From positions 13,461 through 77,460 of the forward strand of contig CAZPCC010000395.1 in assembly GCA_964584905.1 (NCBI GenBank): a DNA stretch of 64,000 bases, given 5' to 3'. The notes below the pieces were generated by a model. That model did not search any database and had not been told where the DNA came from. It worked only from the letters and a program-made list of their open reading frames with translations. The position numbers were made by a program, and so were the translations under genes. Shown one piece after another: positions 1 through 8,128 of this stretch; position 1 is the first letter of the stretch, and every line of letters starts with the position of its first letter. This DNA is from JALZIF01 sp964584905 (GTDB taxonomy: Bacteria > Gemmatimonadota > Gemmatimonadetes > Gemmatimonadales > Gemmatimonadaceae).

Positions 1-966
1 CTGGGTTGCGGTGCCGTCACTGCGTCGCACAGTCGCACGTTGCGCGCCTTTCGCAACCGCGTCAGCTGCCTGTACGCCAGTCGTCAGGCCGAACGCGCGC
101 GCGAATTCAACGCCCGTTTCGGCGGGGCGGGATCGTTCGGTTCATATGAGGCCGCAATGTCGAGCCGCCAGGTGGACGCGGTCCTGGTGGCGACGCCTCC
201 CGATTCCCACCTCTCGCTCACGATGGCCGCGCTCGCGGCGGGAAAGCACGTGATCGTCGAGAAGCCACCATTCCCCAGAGCGGCCGATGCCGCCGATGTA
301 GCTCGTGAGGCGCGCGCTCGCAGTCGTCAGGTGCTGGTAGCGGAGAACTATTACTACAAGCCTCTGGCCGAGTCGCTGCGCCGTATAATCGGCTCGGGCC
401 AGCTTGGCCGGATCCTGTTCCTGGACGTGAAAGCTCTCAAGATGCAGCACACCGGCGACTGGCGGGACGAGCCTTCCCGCGTGCTTGGCGGAGCGCTGTA
501 CGAAGGGGGCATACACTGGATCAACTTCATGGCCAACCTGGGGCTGACCCCGGAGCGCGTCGAGGCGTTCCGTCCTGGTACCGGCGCGGGACTCGAGCGC
601 AGCCTGCTCATCACCATGCGATACACCGAAGGTGCGGTGGGCACGCTGGCGTTCTCCTGGGAAACACCGTCGCCATTGAAGGGAGTGCGCTTGTCGCGGA
701 TCTACGGATCGAACGGATCGGTGGCGTTCGAGTCCAATGGACTGTTCGTCGCCCAGTTCGGTGCGCGTCGCCGCCTTACGTTTCCCGGCGTGCGCAAAAT
801 GTCGGGATCGCACGCGATGTTCGACGATTTTCTTTCGGCGCTGGCGCAGGGACGTGCGCCGCGCTTCACACTCTCCGCCGCCCAGCGCGATCTCGAGCTG
901 ATCGAGGCCGCGTACCGCTCGGCGGGGATCACGTCCCATCCTACCACTCCGGAATCCACCGTATGA
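1..966 (+). CDS. Gfo/Idh/MocA-family oxidoreductase, 5' truncated by window edge
   Basis: NAD(P)-dependent oxidoreductase of the Gfo/Idh/MocA type, probably acting on a sugar or inositol-like substrate in the cytoplasm. The frame is open from the first base, so the start lies upstream. The first visible residues, GCGAVTASH, are the end of the Rossmann dinucleotide loop. The family lysine motif EKPP sits near visible residue 88, and a GGIHWIN segment near residue 160 matches the C-terminal substrate domain. Some 321 residues are visible against a usual 330-380, so only the first few are missing. Its stop overlaps the next start as ATGA, which implies coupling to the following membrane protein. 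The substrate cannot be told from sequence. Confidence 0.88.
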   Translation: MGCGAVTASHSRTLRAFRNRVSCLYASRQAERAREFNARFGGAGSFGSYEAAMSSRQVDAVLVATPPDSHLSLTMAALAAGKHVIVEKPPFPRAADAADVAREARARSRQVLVAENYYYKPLAESLRRIIGSGQLGRILFLDVKALKMQHTGDWRDEPSRVLGGALYEGGIHWINFMANLGLTPERVEAFRPGTGAGLERSLLITMRYTEGAVGTLAFSWETPSPLKGVRLSRIYGSNGSVAFESNGLFVAQFGARRRLTFPGVRKMSGSHAMFDDFLSALAQGRAPRFTLSAAQRDLELIEAAYRSAGITSHPTTPESTV

Positions 967-1790
967 ACGAGTTTTTGGGCCTCATTGTCGGGCTGCTCGC
1001 CGGCGCGCACACCGCTACGTGGGGGATGTACAAGGATGCCGTGCACGAGGGATTCGATGCACGCTACTTCCGCAGCGTTCTGATTGGCGGAGTGGTCGCG
1101 GTGGGCCTCGTTTACGGTCTGAACATCGACATGAGCCGCGCGGCGAACTTCGTCATTCTGTTCGGCCTCGTGTACGTGCTCGAACGGGTGATCACCGAAT
1201 TCTGGAAGACTTTCATTCGTGTGGAGGATCAGTCGAAATACTTCATCCCGATGCAGTTCACGGTCTTCGGAAAGGTGCAGAACCGCAAGACACAACTTCT
1301 GTCAGGCGCCGCCTGGCTGACTGTCGTGCTCCTTCTGATAACGGGGCTGGTATGGTTCCAGCGCCTGACGCCGGACCCTATACCGGGGTGGCTGGCGGTG
1401 GGAATTGCCGCCAGTCTTGGTGGCTGGATCGCGGCGGTAGGTGGTGCGTGGAAGGACGCACCATACGAGGGCTTCGAGTGGTTCAAGTTTTTCCGCAGCC
1501 CGTTCGTTGCTCTCTGCTACGGTATCCTCATCGCACACTTTACCGACAGTCTGCTGATCATCGCGCTGGCCGGTGAGGGATTCACGGTGGCCACGCTCGA
1601 GACATACAAGACGTTCTTCTTTCCCAACAAGCCACGCGGAAAGTGGACGGGCAAGCCGATTCTCTATCCGGACATGCTGCGGCGGCGGCAGTATTTTCTG
1701 CCGCTTTACGTGGGTATCTGGGTAGCCATCGTGACGGCGTTCGTGATCGCGTTCCGTCAGCCGCACTCGGGGCTGGTGAACATCCTTTAG
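963..1790 (+). CDS. Polytopic membrane protein with internal duplication, function unknown
   Basis: I do not recognise a family. The 275-residue protein has about six hydrophobic segments. It contains two copies of a motif: KDAVHEGF at residues 24-31 followed by FRS at 36-38, and KDAPYEGF at 164-171 followed by FRS at 177-179. The spacing of about 140 residues suggests two homologous halves. The charged KDA..EGF..FFRS motif next to a membrane helix looks like a conserved functional loop. It starts inside the stop of the oxidoreductase (ATGA), so the two are probably translated together and may serve one pathway. Confidence 0.75.
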   Translation: MNEFLGLIVGLLAGAHTATWGMYKDAVHEGFDARYFRSVLIGGVVAVGLVYGLNIDMSRAANFVILFGLVYVLERVITEFWKTFIRVEDQSKYFIPMQFTVFGKVQNRKTQLLSGAAWLTVVLLLITGLVWFQRLTPDPIPGWLAVGIAASLGGWIAAVGGAWKDAPYEGFEWFKFFRSPFVALCYGILIAHFTDSLLIIALAGEGFTVATLETYKTFFFPNKPRGKWTGKPILYPDMLRRRQYFLPLYVGIWVAIVTAFVIAFRQPHSGLVNIL

Positions 1791-2239
1791 CCGGCGGCGA
1801 GCGCCTGGCGCAGAGCGGCGCGATTTACCGCTACTTCGCGCGCGAGTGCGCTTGCAGTCATCATGAGCATGTCGAGGGCGTACCTCAGCTCGGGAGTGAG
1901 CGCGGAACCAAGCGCCGTGGCAATTGCCGGAACGCCATCGTCCTCGGGGGCGCCGAGCGTGCGGTAGATGACGTGGCGGCGCCGTCTGGCTTCGCCAAGC
2001 GTGTGCAGCACGCGCTGCGTGGCGAATACGCTGTCGTCCATCGTCGCCAGGTCGTCGCGGGATGCTGCATCGCGCTGCTGGTGCATGATTGTAATGAGGT
2101 CGTTGAGCAGCCGCGTCTCCGAGAAGAAAGCGTCGCGCAGTGCCGATGCCGCGACAGGCGAGTGCGGATCGAGAGTTGGCATCGTGGTGACCACGCTCAG
2201 CGTGCCTGGCCCGGCCTGCCCATCCTGTTCTCCGGTCAC
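1787..2239 (-). CDS. Probable FlgN-like flagellar export chaperone
   Basis: A small, mostly helical 150-residue protein without signal or membrane segment. Its layout resembles FlgN: an N-terminal helix with LLNDLITIMHQQRDA, then a TQRVLHTLGEARRRR segment and an Ala/Leu-rich C-terminal helix. FlgN is the cytosolic chaperone for the hook-filament junction proteins. The call leans heavily on context: its GTG start overlaps the TGA of the flagellar sigma factor gene (GTGA), so the two are coupled. No other flagellar gene lies in the window. Sequence resemblance alone is weak. Confidence 0.5.
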   Translation of the reverse strand: MTGEQDGQAGPGTLSVVTTMPTLDPHSPVAASALRDAFFSETRLLNDLITIMHQQRDAASRDDLATMDDSVFATQRVLHTLGEARRRRHVIYRTLGAPEDDGVPAIATALGSALTPELRYALDMLMMTASALAREVAVNRAALRQALAAG

Positions 2240-2997
2240 GGGACGTCGGCGCGCAATGCGCCAAGTGTCGTACGCAGCCGCGAGAGTGCCTTGGTGCGGA
2301 TCTGCGATGCGCGACTCTCGGTCAGGTCGAGTATGGCGGCTATCTCGTGCAGCTTGAGCTCCTCGAAGTAGTACAGTGACAGGACGATCCGCTCCTGCTT
2401 CTTCAGCTTGAGAATTGCGTCGCGCAGGACCGCCACTTCCTGCCCCAACGTTATCCGGTCCTCGATCGCCTCGTCGCTGCCATCGGTGATGAGGTCGGCC
2501 GGAGTCGGTGCGTACTCCTCGCCATCGCCCGCAGAGCGCTCGAGCGGAATATGGATGGCGCCCTCCACGTCCGCTTTCCAGCGCCAGAGAGTGTCGACGC
2601 CGACGCCGAGGTGGCTGGCCAGCGCGCGATCGTCAGGCATCTGGCCCAGCGTTCGCGTGAGTGCTTCTCTGGCCGCGCCCATGTCGCGGGACTTGCGGCG
2701 AATCGAGCGTGGAACGTGGTCGAGCCTTCGCAGCTCGTCGAGAATGCTCCCTCGAATACGCGGCACGGCGAAAGTGCTGAAAGCGAGCCCCCGTTTGACG
2801 TCGAAATGATCCAGGGCGCTCATCAGGCCCATCGCGCCGGCGCTCACGAGCTCATCGAAATCGGCCTGAGTGGCGAGCGTTTTTGAGAGCTGCCGCGCCA
2901 CGTGGTGAACCAGGTTGAGGTGCTCGGCGAGCAGTGTCTCTCGCGCGGCGGCCTCACCGGCTGCGTGGCGCGTCCATAACGAAGCTTGTGTTCCCAC
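2236..2997 (-). CDS. fliA: Flagellar-type RNA polymerase sigma factor (sigma-28, FliA)
   Basis: Directs RNA polymerase to late flagellar and chemotaxis promoters. It has region 2 (ELVSAGAMGLMSALDHFD, then FSTFAVPRIRGSILDELR), region 3 (VPRSIRRKSR, then a GQMPDD segment) and region 4 (KKQERIVLSLYYFEELKLHE, then DLTESRASQI) in the order typical of sigma-28. I chose the GTG at 2997 because GGAGG lies five bases upstream; it gives 253 residues, a normal FliA length. A longer in-frame start at 3108 would add a non-homologous leader. It is followed, with a four-base overlap, by a probable FlgN. Confidence 0.88.
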   Translation of the reverse strand: MGTQASLWTRHAAGEAAARETLLAEHLNLVHHVARQLSKTLATQADFDELVSAGAMGLMSALDHFDVKRGLAFSTFAVPRIRGSILDELRRLDHVPRSIRRKSRDMGAAREALTRTLGQMPDDRALASHLGVGVDTLWRWKADVEGAIHIPLERSAGDGEEYAPTPADLITDGSDEAIEDRITLGQEVAVLRDAILKLKKQERIVLSLYYFEELKLHEIAAILDLTESRASQIRTKALSRLRTTLGALRADVP

Positions 2998-3355
2998 GGA
3001 ATCCTCCGGATCTTTGGCGGCGACGGAGGTTCGGCGCAGCGCAGCTTTCCAATGCCTGTGGAGGATGGGAAAGGCATGGCCCATGCCGAAGTAAGGCTGC
3101 TCGCGCACTGAGCTAACTTCATGTCATACCACGATTTGGAGTTGCGCAGCGCCATGCTGGATGGCGGTCGATGGCGCCGGTCGGACGAAAGTGCCGGGAA
3201 GGACCAGGAAGGAATTGCCGATCCCCTCGAGGAAAGGATGCTGGGGGGTCCAATGCCACGTCCGATAATGGCCAGCCGCGCAGCCAGGCCCATGCTATTC
3301 TACCTGCACTCGGTTGTTGCTCGCGGCAGCGCTTTCACCCAATCCTGATCGTCAC
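2998..3355. other. Intergenic region between fliA and the alkyltransferase gene
   Basis: This divergent gap should hold the promoters of the sigma-factor operon (minus strand) and of the alkyltransferase gene (plus strand). I see the GGAGG ribosome site of fliA at 3003-3007, but no convincing -35/-10 pair, hairpin or small gene. Confidence 0.5.
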
Positions 3356-3868
3356 ATGATGCGCTTCGATGTCATGCCATCGCCCGTCGGCGAGCTGATG
3401 CTCGTTGCTTCGGACACTCATCTCGCCGGGGTGCACTTCACGCCGCATCCTGACGGTGGGATAACCGGTGGGACGTGGGAACGAGCATCAGGCGGAACGG
3501 CTGCCGATGCGATTCTCACCGAGGCTCGCGCTCAGCTCACCGACTATTTCTCCGGCGCCTCGACCCAATTCGATTTGCCGCTCGGCGCGCAGGGCACTCC
3601 ATTCCAGACTCGAGTCTGGGAAGCGCTCCGTGCCATTCCCCACGGCCAGACAATCAGCTATGGCGAGCTGGCCCGGAGGCTCGGCGCTCCGAAAGCCATG
3701 CGAGCGGTCGGAGCGGCAAACGGGCGCAATCCAATTCCGATCATCGTACCCTGCCACCGTGTGATAGGCGCTCGCGGTGACCTGACAGGGTTCGGTGGTG
3801 GACTGGAGCGGAAACGCTGGCTCCTCGCGCACGAGGGAGGAGGAGTGGGTGAGTTGCTGGTAGGCTGA
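3356..3868 (+). CDS. ogt: Methylated-DNA--[protein]-cysteine S-methyltransferase
   Basis: Repairs O6-methylguanine by transferring the alkyl group irreversibly to its own cysteine. The active-site PCHRV follows NPIPIIV near residue 138. The upstream helix-turn-helix GQTISYGELARRLGAPKAMR and the RAVGAANGRN segment are canonical. The start at 3356 (two adjacent ATG codons) gives about 170 residues, the usual Ogt/MGMT length. An N-terminal SPVGELMLVAS strand is typical of the Ada C-terminal/Ogt fold. No Ada regulatory domain is present. It converges on the flavoprotein gene, with a hairpin between them. Confidence 0.95.
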   Translation: MMRFDVMPSPVGELMLVASDTHLAGVHFTPHPDGGITGGTWERASGGTAADAILTEARAQLTDYFSGASTQFDLPLGAQGTPFQTRVWEALRAIPHGQTISYGELARRLGAPKAMRAVGAANGRNPIPIIVPCHRVIGARGDLTGFGGGLERKRWLLAHEGGGVGELLVG

Positions 3869-3887
3869 CGGATTCGAGAAGCGAGAT

Positions 3888-3930
3888 GCGAGTTGCGAGA
3901 ACGGCGGCGCATTGCCGTCCTCGCAACTCG
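3888..3930. terminator. Hairpin between convergent genes, putative bidirectional terminator
   Basis: An 18-bp inverted repeat with one mismatch (arms 3888-3905 and 3913-3930) and a seven-base loop lies between the convergent alkyltransferase and flavoprotein genes. The left arm contains GCGAGTTGCGAG. The surrounding bases repeat GCGAGA/GCGAGT-like units, so it also resembles a small repeat element. There is no T-run, so intrinsic termination is an inference. Confidence 0.5.
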
Positions 3931-3946
3931 CTTCTCTCATCTCGCT

Positions 3947-4918
3947 TCACAGGCTTCTTCCCGCCGGCATCAGGCTCTTGTTGATCGAAGCCGCGGCGAC
4001 GGCGCCGTGGGCGGCAGCCACTATGCCAAGGTGCGGACCGGGCACGATGTCGCCTGCGGCGAACACGTTAGGAACCGAGGTGCGAAACGCATTGTCGACC
4101 TCGATCATGCCCTCGTGATCGCGCCTGCACTCGATTTGTGCCGCCAGATCGTCGGCCGGGCCATGGCCGATCGAGAAGAAGATCCGGTCGCATTGCACTT
4201 CGCTTCCCCGCTCAAACTCGAGTGCCCGCACCGCACCAGCATCGTTATGCAGGCGCGTGATGCATTCGGTACGGACCGAAACGCCGAGCGCGGTGAGCTT
4301 TTCCTGATGCTCGCGCTCAATGCGCGCCGGGGCGCCGTTGGTGCAGATCGTGATGTCGTCACTCCAGGTCGCCAATGAGAACGCCATGCCGACCGCGCTT
4401 CTGCCCGACGCTATCACGGCGATGCGGCAGCCGCTGGCTTCGTATCCGTCGCAGTCAGGGCAGTGATGTACCGTGTCGCCGTAGCACCGCTCCAGCCCGG
4501 TGACGTCGGGCCACACGTCCTTGATCCCGAACGCCAACAGCAGACGCCGTGCGGTGATCTGGTAGGGCGCCGCACCGGAGCGTGTCTCGAGCTCGCGCGG
4601 AGTGGACTTTTCCACGACCAGCGGACGTATCTCGAGCTGGAACTCCTCCTCGCCGACCCGGGAGATCCGCTCCACGTGTGCATCTACAAGCTTCGCTCCG
4701 AATCGGCGGGCCTCATCCCGGCCGGCCGCGCGAAGATCGGAGGGCAGCACATCGGGAAGGCCAAGATACCCGTGGATTCCGCGCGTTTCCCAATTGCGTG
4801 GATCGCCCGAGTCGAAAAGCACGACGCGGTGACGGAAGCGCCCGAGCCAGATGGCAGCACTCAGTCCCGCCGGTCCGCCGCCGACGATCGCCGCATCGTA
4901 GATGTCGTGTGAGCTCAT
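3947..4918 (-). CDS. Thioredoxin-reductase-like FAD-dependent disulfide oxidoreductase
   Basis: A cytosolic flavoprotein of 323 residues, the usual size of low-molecular-weight thioredoxin reductases. It shows the N-terminal FAD fold (AAIVGGGPAGLSAA, residues 8-21), a redox CPDC near residue 142 preceded by HHC, an NAD(P)-binding stretch with RIAVIASG, and the C-terminal FAD motif NVFAAGDIVPG. The CPDC spacing fits TrxB-type enzymes, though the primary reductant or partner (a thioredoxin, or none) is unknown. I chose the ATG at 4918 because the FAD fold begins right after it; a longer start at 5011 adds an unrelated leader. The gene follows a secreted protease 43 bases upstream on the same strand. 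Confidence 0.85.
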   Translation of the reverse strand: MSSHDIYDAAIVGGGPAGLSAAIWLGRFRHRVVLFDSGDPRNWETRGIHGYLGLPDVLPSDLRAAGRDEARRFGAKLVDAHVERISRVGEEEFQLEIRPLVVEKSTPRELETRSGAAPYQITARRLLLAFGIKDVWPDVTGLERCYGDTVHHCPDCDGYEASGCRIAVIASGRSAVGMAFSLATWSDDITICTNGAPARIEREHQEKLTALGVSVRTECITRLHNDAGAVRALEFERGSEVQCDRIFFSIGHGPADDLAAQIECRRDHEGMIEVDNAFRTSVPNVFAAGDIVPGPHLGIVAAAHGAVAAASINKSLMPAGRSL

Positions 4919-4961
4919 GGCCGCGCCTTTTGCAAGAAGCGCGCGCCATGCTTCCGGCCGA

Positions 4962-5747
4962 CTACTTGATCGAGCCGGGGGGGAGGGAGTACAGCAGGCG
5001 CACCGTAGCACGGTCGGCCGCGGAAAGCTCGCGCACCCTTACGCGCGCCGTCATGATGTTGTTGGCGTCCGCCGTATGGTCGAGGCCGAGCAAGTGTCCG
5101 ACTTCGTGGAGCGAGATGGCATAGATGGCGTTGCCGTCGAGCGGATCGCCGTAGTTATGATGGAGCGCCAGCGTGATGGTACCGCCCACGATCCACCACC
5201 GCTTGTCGCGTGACCATAGCGTCTTGCCACTTATTGCCGCATCGAACCGATCTACCCACCCGACATGAATGTCGGCATCGGTGGAATCGACCGCGAATGT
5301 GAATCGTATCGGGATCCCGTTCTGCTCCCACCCCACGAATGCATCTCGCACTCGATCCGCGTAGGAGTTTTTCCAGTCGGGGTACTGAGAGCCACGCGCC
5401 ACCCAGACGCGTAACGGCTTTTCCACGCGGTCCGGCCATCGCACCAGTGCGGAGTCGCGCGATAGCAGAATCTCGTCGATATAGGTGCCATGCTCCGCCT
5501 CGCGAATTCGCGCACGCACGGCATCGGGGCTTCTGGGAAGCGGATCCGCACTTTCATCCACGGAAACGCCTGCAGAAACGATGACGCCCGGCTCGACCCC
5601 CGAGCCCTTTCTCTTCGCCCTTTCGCTACGGGCGATGGGAGCGAGCTCCGCCGCCTGCGATACCGCCATCTGCCGGTGCGGACGCAACTCGCGCCAGCCG
5701 GCCACTATCGCGGCGGAAAGCATGAGCAGGAGTACGGGGAGACGCAT
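4962..5747 (-). CDS. Matrixin-type zinc metalloprotease, exported or membrane-anchored
   Basis: A 261-residue protein with an N-terminal hydrophobic segment (MRLPVLLLMLSAAIVAGW) that would act as a signal or anchor. The zinc site HEVGHLLGLDH near residue 220 is the HExxHxxGxxH motif of metzincins, followed by a NNIM sequence that can supply the Met-turn. Upstream, RVWVARG and DIHVGW segments fit the strand region of matrixin/peptidase M10 folds. It lies upstream of and codirectional with the flavoprotein gene. Substrates are unknown. Confidence 0.82.
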   Translation of the reverse strand: MRLPVLLLMLSAAIVAGWRELRPHRQMAVSQAAELAPIARSERAKRKGSGVEPGVIVSAGVSVDESADPLPRSPDAVRARIREAEHGTYIDEILLSRDSALVRWPDRVEKPLRVWVARGSQYPDWKNSYADRVRDAFVGWEQNGIPIRFTFAVDSTDADIHVGWVDRFDAAISGKTLWSRDKRWWIVGGTITLALHHNYGDPLDGNAIYAISLHEVGHLLGLDHTADANNIMTARVRVRELSAADRATVRLLYSLPPGSIK

Positions 5748-6090
5748 CGTGGAAAGTCTCGCCAGGAGGAGGGTGCGACTTGCGCTGCGGAGTACTGCGG
5801 ATGAGGCCGGTGAACCCGTGACCGTCCGCCGGTCTATGATCTGACACGGTTGAGGCCGGTTACTGTTGCTGGTCTAGAAAGACGAGCGAGCTCAACGAAG
5901 GGAACGGGGCGGGGACTGCCCTTCAAGGAACAGATGACTGCTTGAGCGGCGATTGGGGGGCACAACGTACCCGCGCGCCCGAGCTCACTACATCATGTGA
6001 TCCAGATCACCGGATTCAACCCCGACTGCTGAGCCGGGTTCCAGCAAACCGGTCGGCAGGATCTTCTCGTACGTATCGGCGGCGGGATAC
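5748..6090. other. Intergenic region upstream of the metalloprotease
   Basis: This 343-bp gap lies between the stop of a serine hydrolase gene and the start of the protease gene, both on the minus strand. It holds a CRP-like palindrome at 5996-6011 (listed separately). I see no further gene or hairpin. Confidence 0.5.
5996..6011. promoter_or_regulatory. CRP/FNR-type palindromic site
   Basis: TGTGATCCAGATCACC is TGTGA-N6-TCACC, nearly identical to the enterobacterial CRP consensus core. It sits about 250 bases upstream of the protease start and downstream of a serine hydrolase gene, rather far for classic activation. It could bind a CRP/FNR-family regulator encoded elsewhere, or be a chance match. 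Confidence 0.35.
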
Positions 6091-7257
6091 CTACCGGTCT
6101 CTCGATGCTCGTGCTAGAAGTTCGTCCATCACCCGCGTGCCGACTTCCACTGCATCGGTCTCCGCCACGTTCGACAGCACGACGACGGCCAGCTCAGCAC
6201 TTGGCACGGTCACGAGCATGGCTGCAAAGCCTGCGAAATTGCCCGAGTGCCAGACCCACGTCCGGCCGCTTCTCTGCGCCGTGTACCATCCGTACCCGTA
6301 GTGTTCGCTTGACGCGACGCGTCCCGAGTCGCCTGTCGCCACCCGCGGCGCCTGCATGTCACGCAACGCACCAGGCGAGAGGATCTTTCCCCGCGAAAGG
6401 GCATTTTCCCACGCAATCAGATCATTCGCGCTGGCGAACAGTCCGCCAGCCCCGACCGTCGCGAAAACGAACGGGAAGATTTGGCCGCCGCCCAGATCCC
6501 GTCCCGCGACGTCGCTCAGTGAGAATCCGCTGTCGCTTCTGGAGTAGCCGATCGCACGCAGCGGTGGGGCGTGAGGCGGCTCCGCGGCTGTCGTAGCCGA
6601 CGTCATTCCGGCTTTCGCGAACAGCTCCCGTTCCAGATAACTGCTTACCGCCATGCCGCTCGTGCTGGCGATCACCTCCGCTAACAGCACGTACCCCGAA
6701 TTGCTATAGCCGAACCGCTTGCCGGGAGCGAAGGCCGGCGCGGGGTGCTCGCGCAACATGGCGAGCACTCCTTCGTTGGCGATCGAACGAAAGCGCGGCC
6801 AATCGATGAACTGGTAGTAGTCAGGTATGCCCGACGTGTGCGTGAGGAGCTGCGCTATGCTGACTCCCCCGTGCACGCCGAGTCGGGGCAGCACCGCTCC
6901 GAGAGTGTCGGTGTACCTGAGCCGGCCCTGCTCGATCAGTGACACGATCGCCGTCGCAGTGAAAGGCTTGGCTACCGAGCCAATGTAGAACGGCGTTTCG
7001 GAGGTGATCGGCTGCTTGGCGGACAGGTCGGTGACACCGTACCCAGCCCGGTGCACTATCGTTTGTCCGTGCCTGACGACGATGGCCGCACCGGGAGCGT
7101 CCGCCGCGAACTGAAGGCGCAGCAACGAGTCCAGGACGGCATCGCGAATCTCCGGCTGCTGAGCCGCACCTTCGCGCGGGTTGCCTGCCAGCAGCAGCGC
7201 CACCGCCGATGTCGTCGCCACCGTCACTCGGCAAATCGCCCCCATTCTTCCGATCAT
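6091..7257 (-). CDS. Exported serine hydrolase, beta-lactamase class C / penicillin-binding family
   Basis: A beta-lactamase-family serine hydrolase (Pfam Beta-lactamase), with esterase, D-aminopeptidase or beta-lactamase activity possible. The nucleophile motif is SVAK (SxxK), the YSN motif lies in FGYSNSGYVL, and an HSG motif in WHSGNFAGF replaces KTG, as in class C-like esterases. A signal peptide (CRVTVATTSAVALLLAG, cut near GAAQQ) sends it to the periplasm. I prefer the ATG at 7257, with GGACAGG upstream; 7245 is also possible. It is divergent from a PadR gene that separates it from a second hydrolase of the same family. Confidence 0.87.
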   Translation of the reverse strand: MIGRMGAICRVTVATTSAVALLLAGNPREGAAQQPEIRDAVLDSLLRLQFAADAPGAAIVVRHGQTIVHRAGYGVTDLSAKQPITSETPFYIGSVAKPFTATAIVSLIEQGRLRYTDTLGAVLPRLGVHGGVSIAQLLTHTSGIPDYYQFIDWPRFRSIANEGVLAMLREHPAPAFAPGKRFGYSNSGYVLLAEVIASTSGMAVSSYLERELFAKAGMTSATTAAEPPHAPPLRAIGYSRSDSGFSLSDVAGRDLGGGQIFPFVFATVGAGGLFASANDLIAWENALSRGKILSPGALRDMQAPRVATGDSGRVASSEHYGYGWYTAQRSGRTWVWHSGNFAGFAAMLVTVPSAELAVVVLSNVAETDAVEVGTRVMDELLARASRDR

Positions 7258-7506
7258 CTCGCCTGTCCACAGGTTCGCAGAGAATGTCTCGTCCTCCATT
7301 GACACCGCGACGATACGCACGGTTGTCGGCAGCCGGTGAAGCGGAAGTTAGGCGCGGCGACGCCATGCCACGCGGCCGCATGGTCAGTCGGTGGACATTC
7401 GTTGAGGCTCGCAACCTGTCGTGGATCGAACGAGGATCCTCGCCCACGCACGCTGACGCCCATTTCAGGGGCGGTCCACCATTTCTGAGCTCATTTCGGT
7501 ATTGTG

Positions 7507-7528
7507 TATATCTGCCAGATATATATCT
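7507..7528. promoter_or_regulatory. AT-rich double palindrome, likely PadR operator
   Basis: TATATCT-GCC-AGATATA is a perfect inverted repeat (7507-7523). Its right half continues into a second palindrome, AGATATATATCT (7517-7528). The PadR gene starts eight bases downstream. Such an AT-rich stretch is very unusual in this GC-rich DNA. The position suggests autoregulation and perhaps control of the divergent hydrolase. Confidence 0.6.
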
Positions 7529-7535
7529 TCGTGAT

Positions 7536-8120
7536 ATGTCAGACGAACGCTTGGGCCGAGCAGAAGGCCGCGAGAGGGCCTCGCGGACCCGGTACGCGAT
7601 TCTTGGATTGCTGGCTGCGGGACCGCGCTCCGGGTACGACATCCGGAAGGAAGTCGCGGAGCGCATCTCCCACTTCTGGAACGAGAGCCTCGGCCATCTA
7701 TATCCGGTGCTCAACCGCATGCTCGAGGCTGGGTTCGTTACGCGGACCTCGGAGCCGGGCAAGGGCCGGCCCCAGCGGCACGTGTACGCCATCACTGATG
7801 CGGGGCGGCAGCAGCTGGACAGCTGGCTGCGCGAGCCGGTCGTACCAACACCTCCGAGGCTCGAGATACTGCTGAAGATTCACTTCGGGGCGCACACCAG
7901 GCCGGAGGTGCTGATTGGCCACATCGAGGCTTACAGAGCGCAGCGTTCGCGCCAGCTGGCGATGCTGGAGTCCGTGCACGCCATGCTTTCCGAGACGCAA
8001 GAACCGGAAGATTCGCGCTATCTCCAAATGACGGTCCGCGCGGGAGTGCTCGCCGCCCGGGCCGCACTGGCGTGGTGCGACGAAGTTCTCGCCGAACTAC
8101 GAACCATGATCAGCGAATAG
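7536..8120 (+). CDS. PadR-family transcriptional regulator, long form
   Basis: A PadR winged-helix regulator of the AphA/VirR type. The N-terminal domain shows YAILGLLAAGPRSGYDIRKE, the wing GRPQRHVYAITDAGRQ, and then a C-terminal dimerisation helix domain, for 194 residues. The start at 7536 immediately follows the palindromic operator; a longer upstream frame has no homology. It is flanked by two serine hydrolases of one family and ends eight bases before the second, so control of both by this repressor is likely. The ligand is unknown. Confidence 0.88.
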   Translation: MSDERLGRAEGRERASRTRYAILGLLAAGPRSGYDIRKEVAERISHFWNESLGHLYPVLNRMLEAGFVTRTSEPGKGRPQRHVYAITDAGRQQLDSWLREPVVPTPPRLEILLKIHFGAHTRPEVLIGHIEAYRAQRSRQLAMLESVHAMLSETQEPEDSRYLQMTVRAGVLAARAALAWCDEVLAELRTMISE

Positions 8121-8128
8121 GTGGCGGA

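Noticed and set aside
2998..3355. Short plus-strand open frames (3121-3348, 3171-3359) upstream of the alkyltransferase gene
   Set aside because: No ribosome sites, no homology and mutually overlapping frames in a divergent promoter region.
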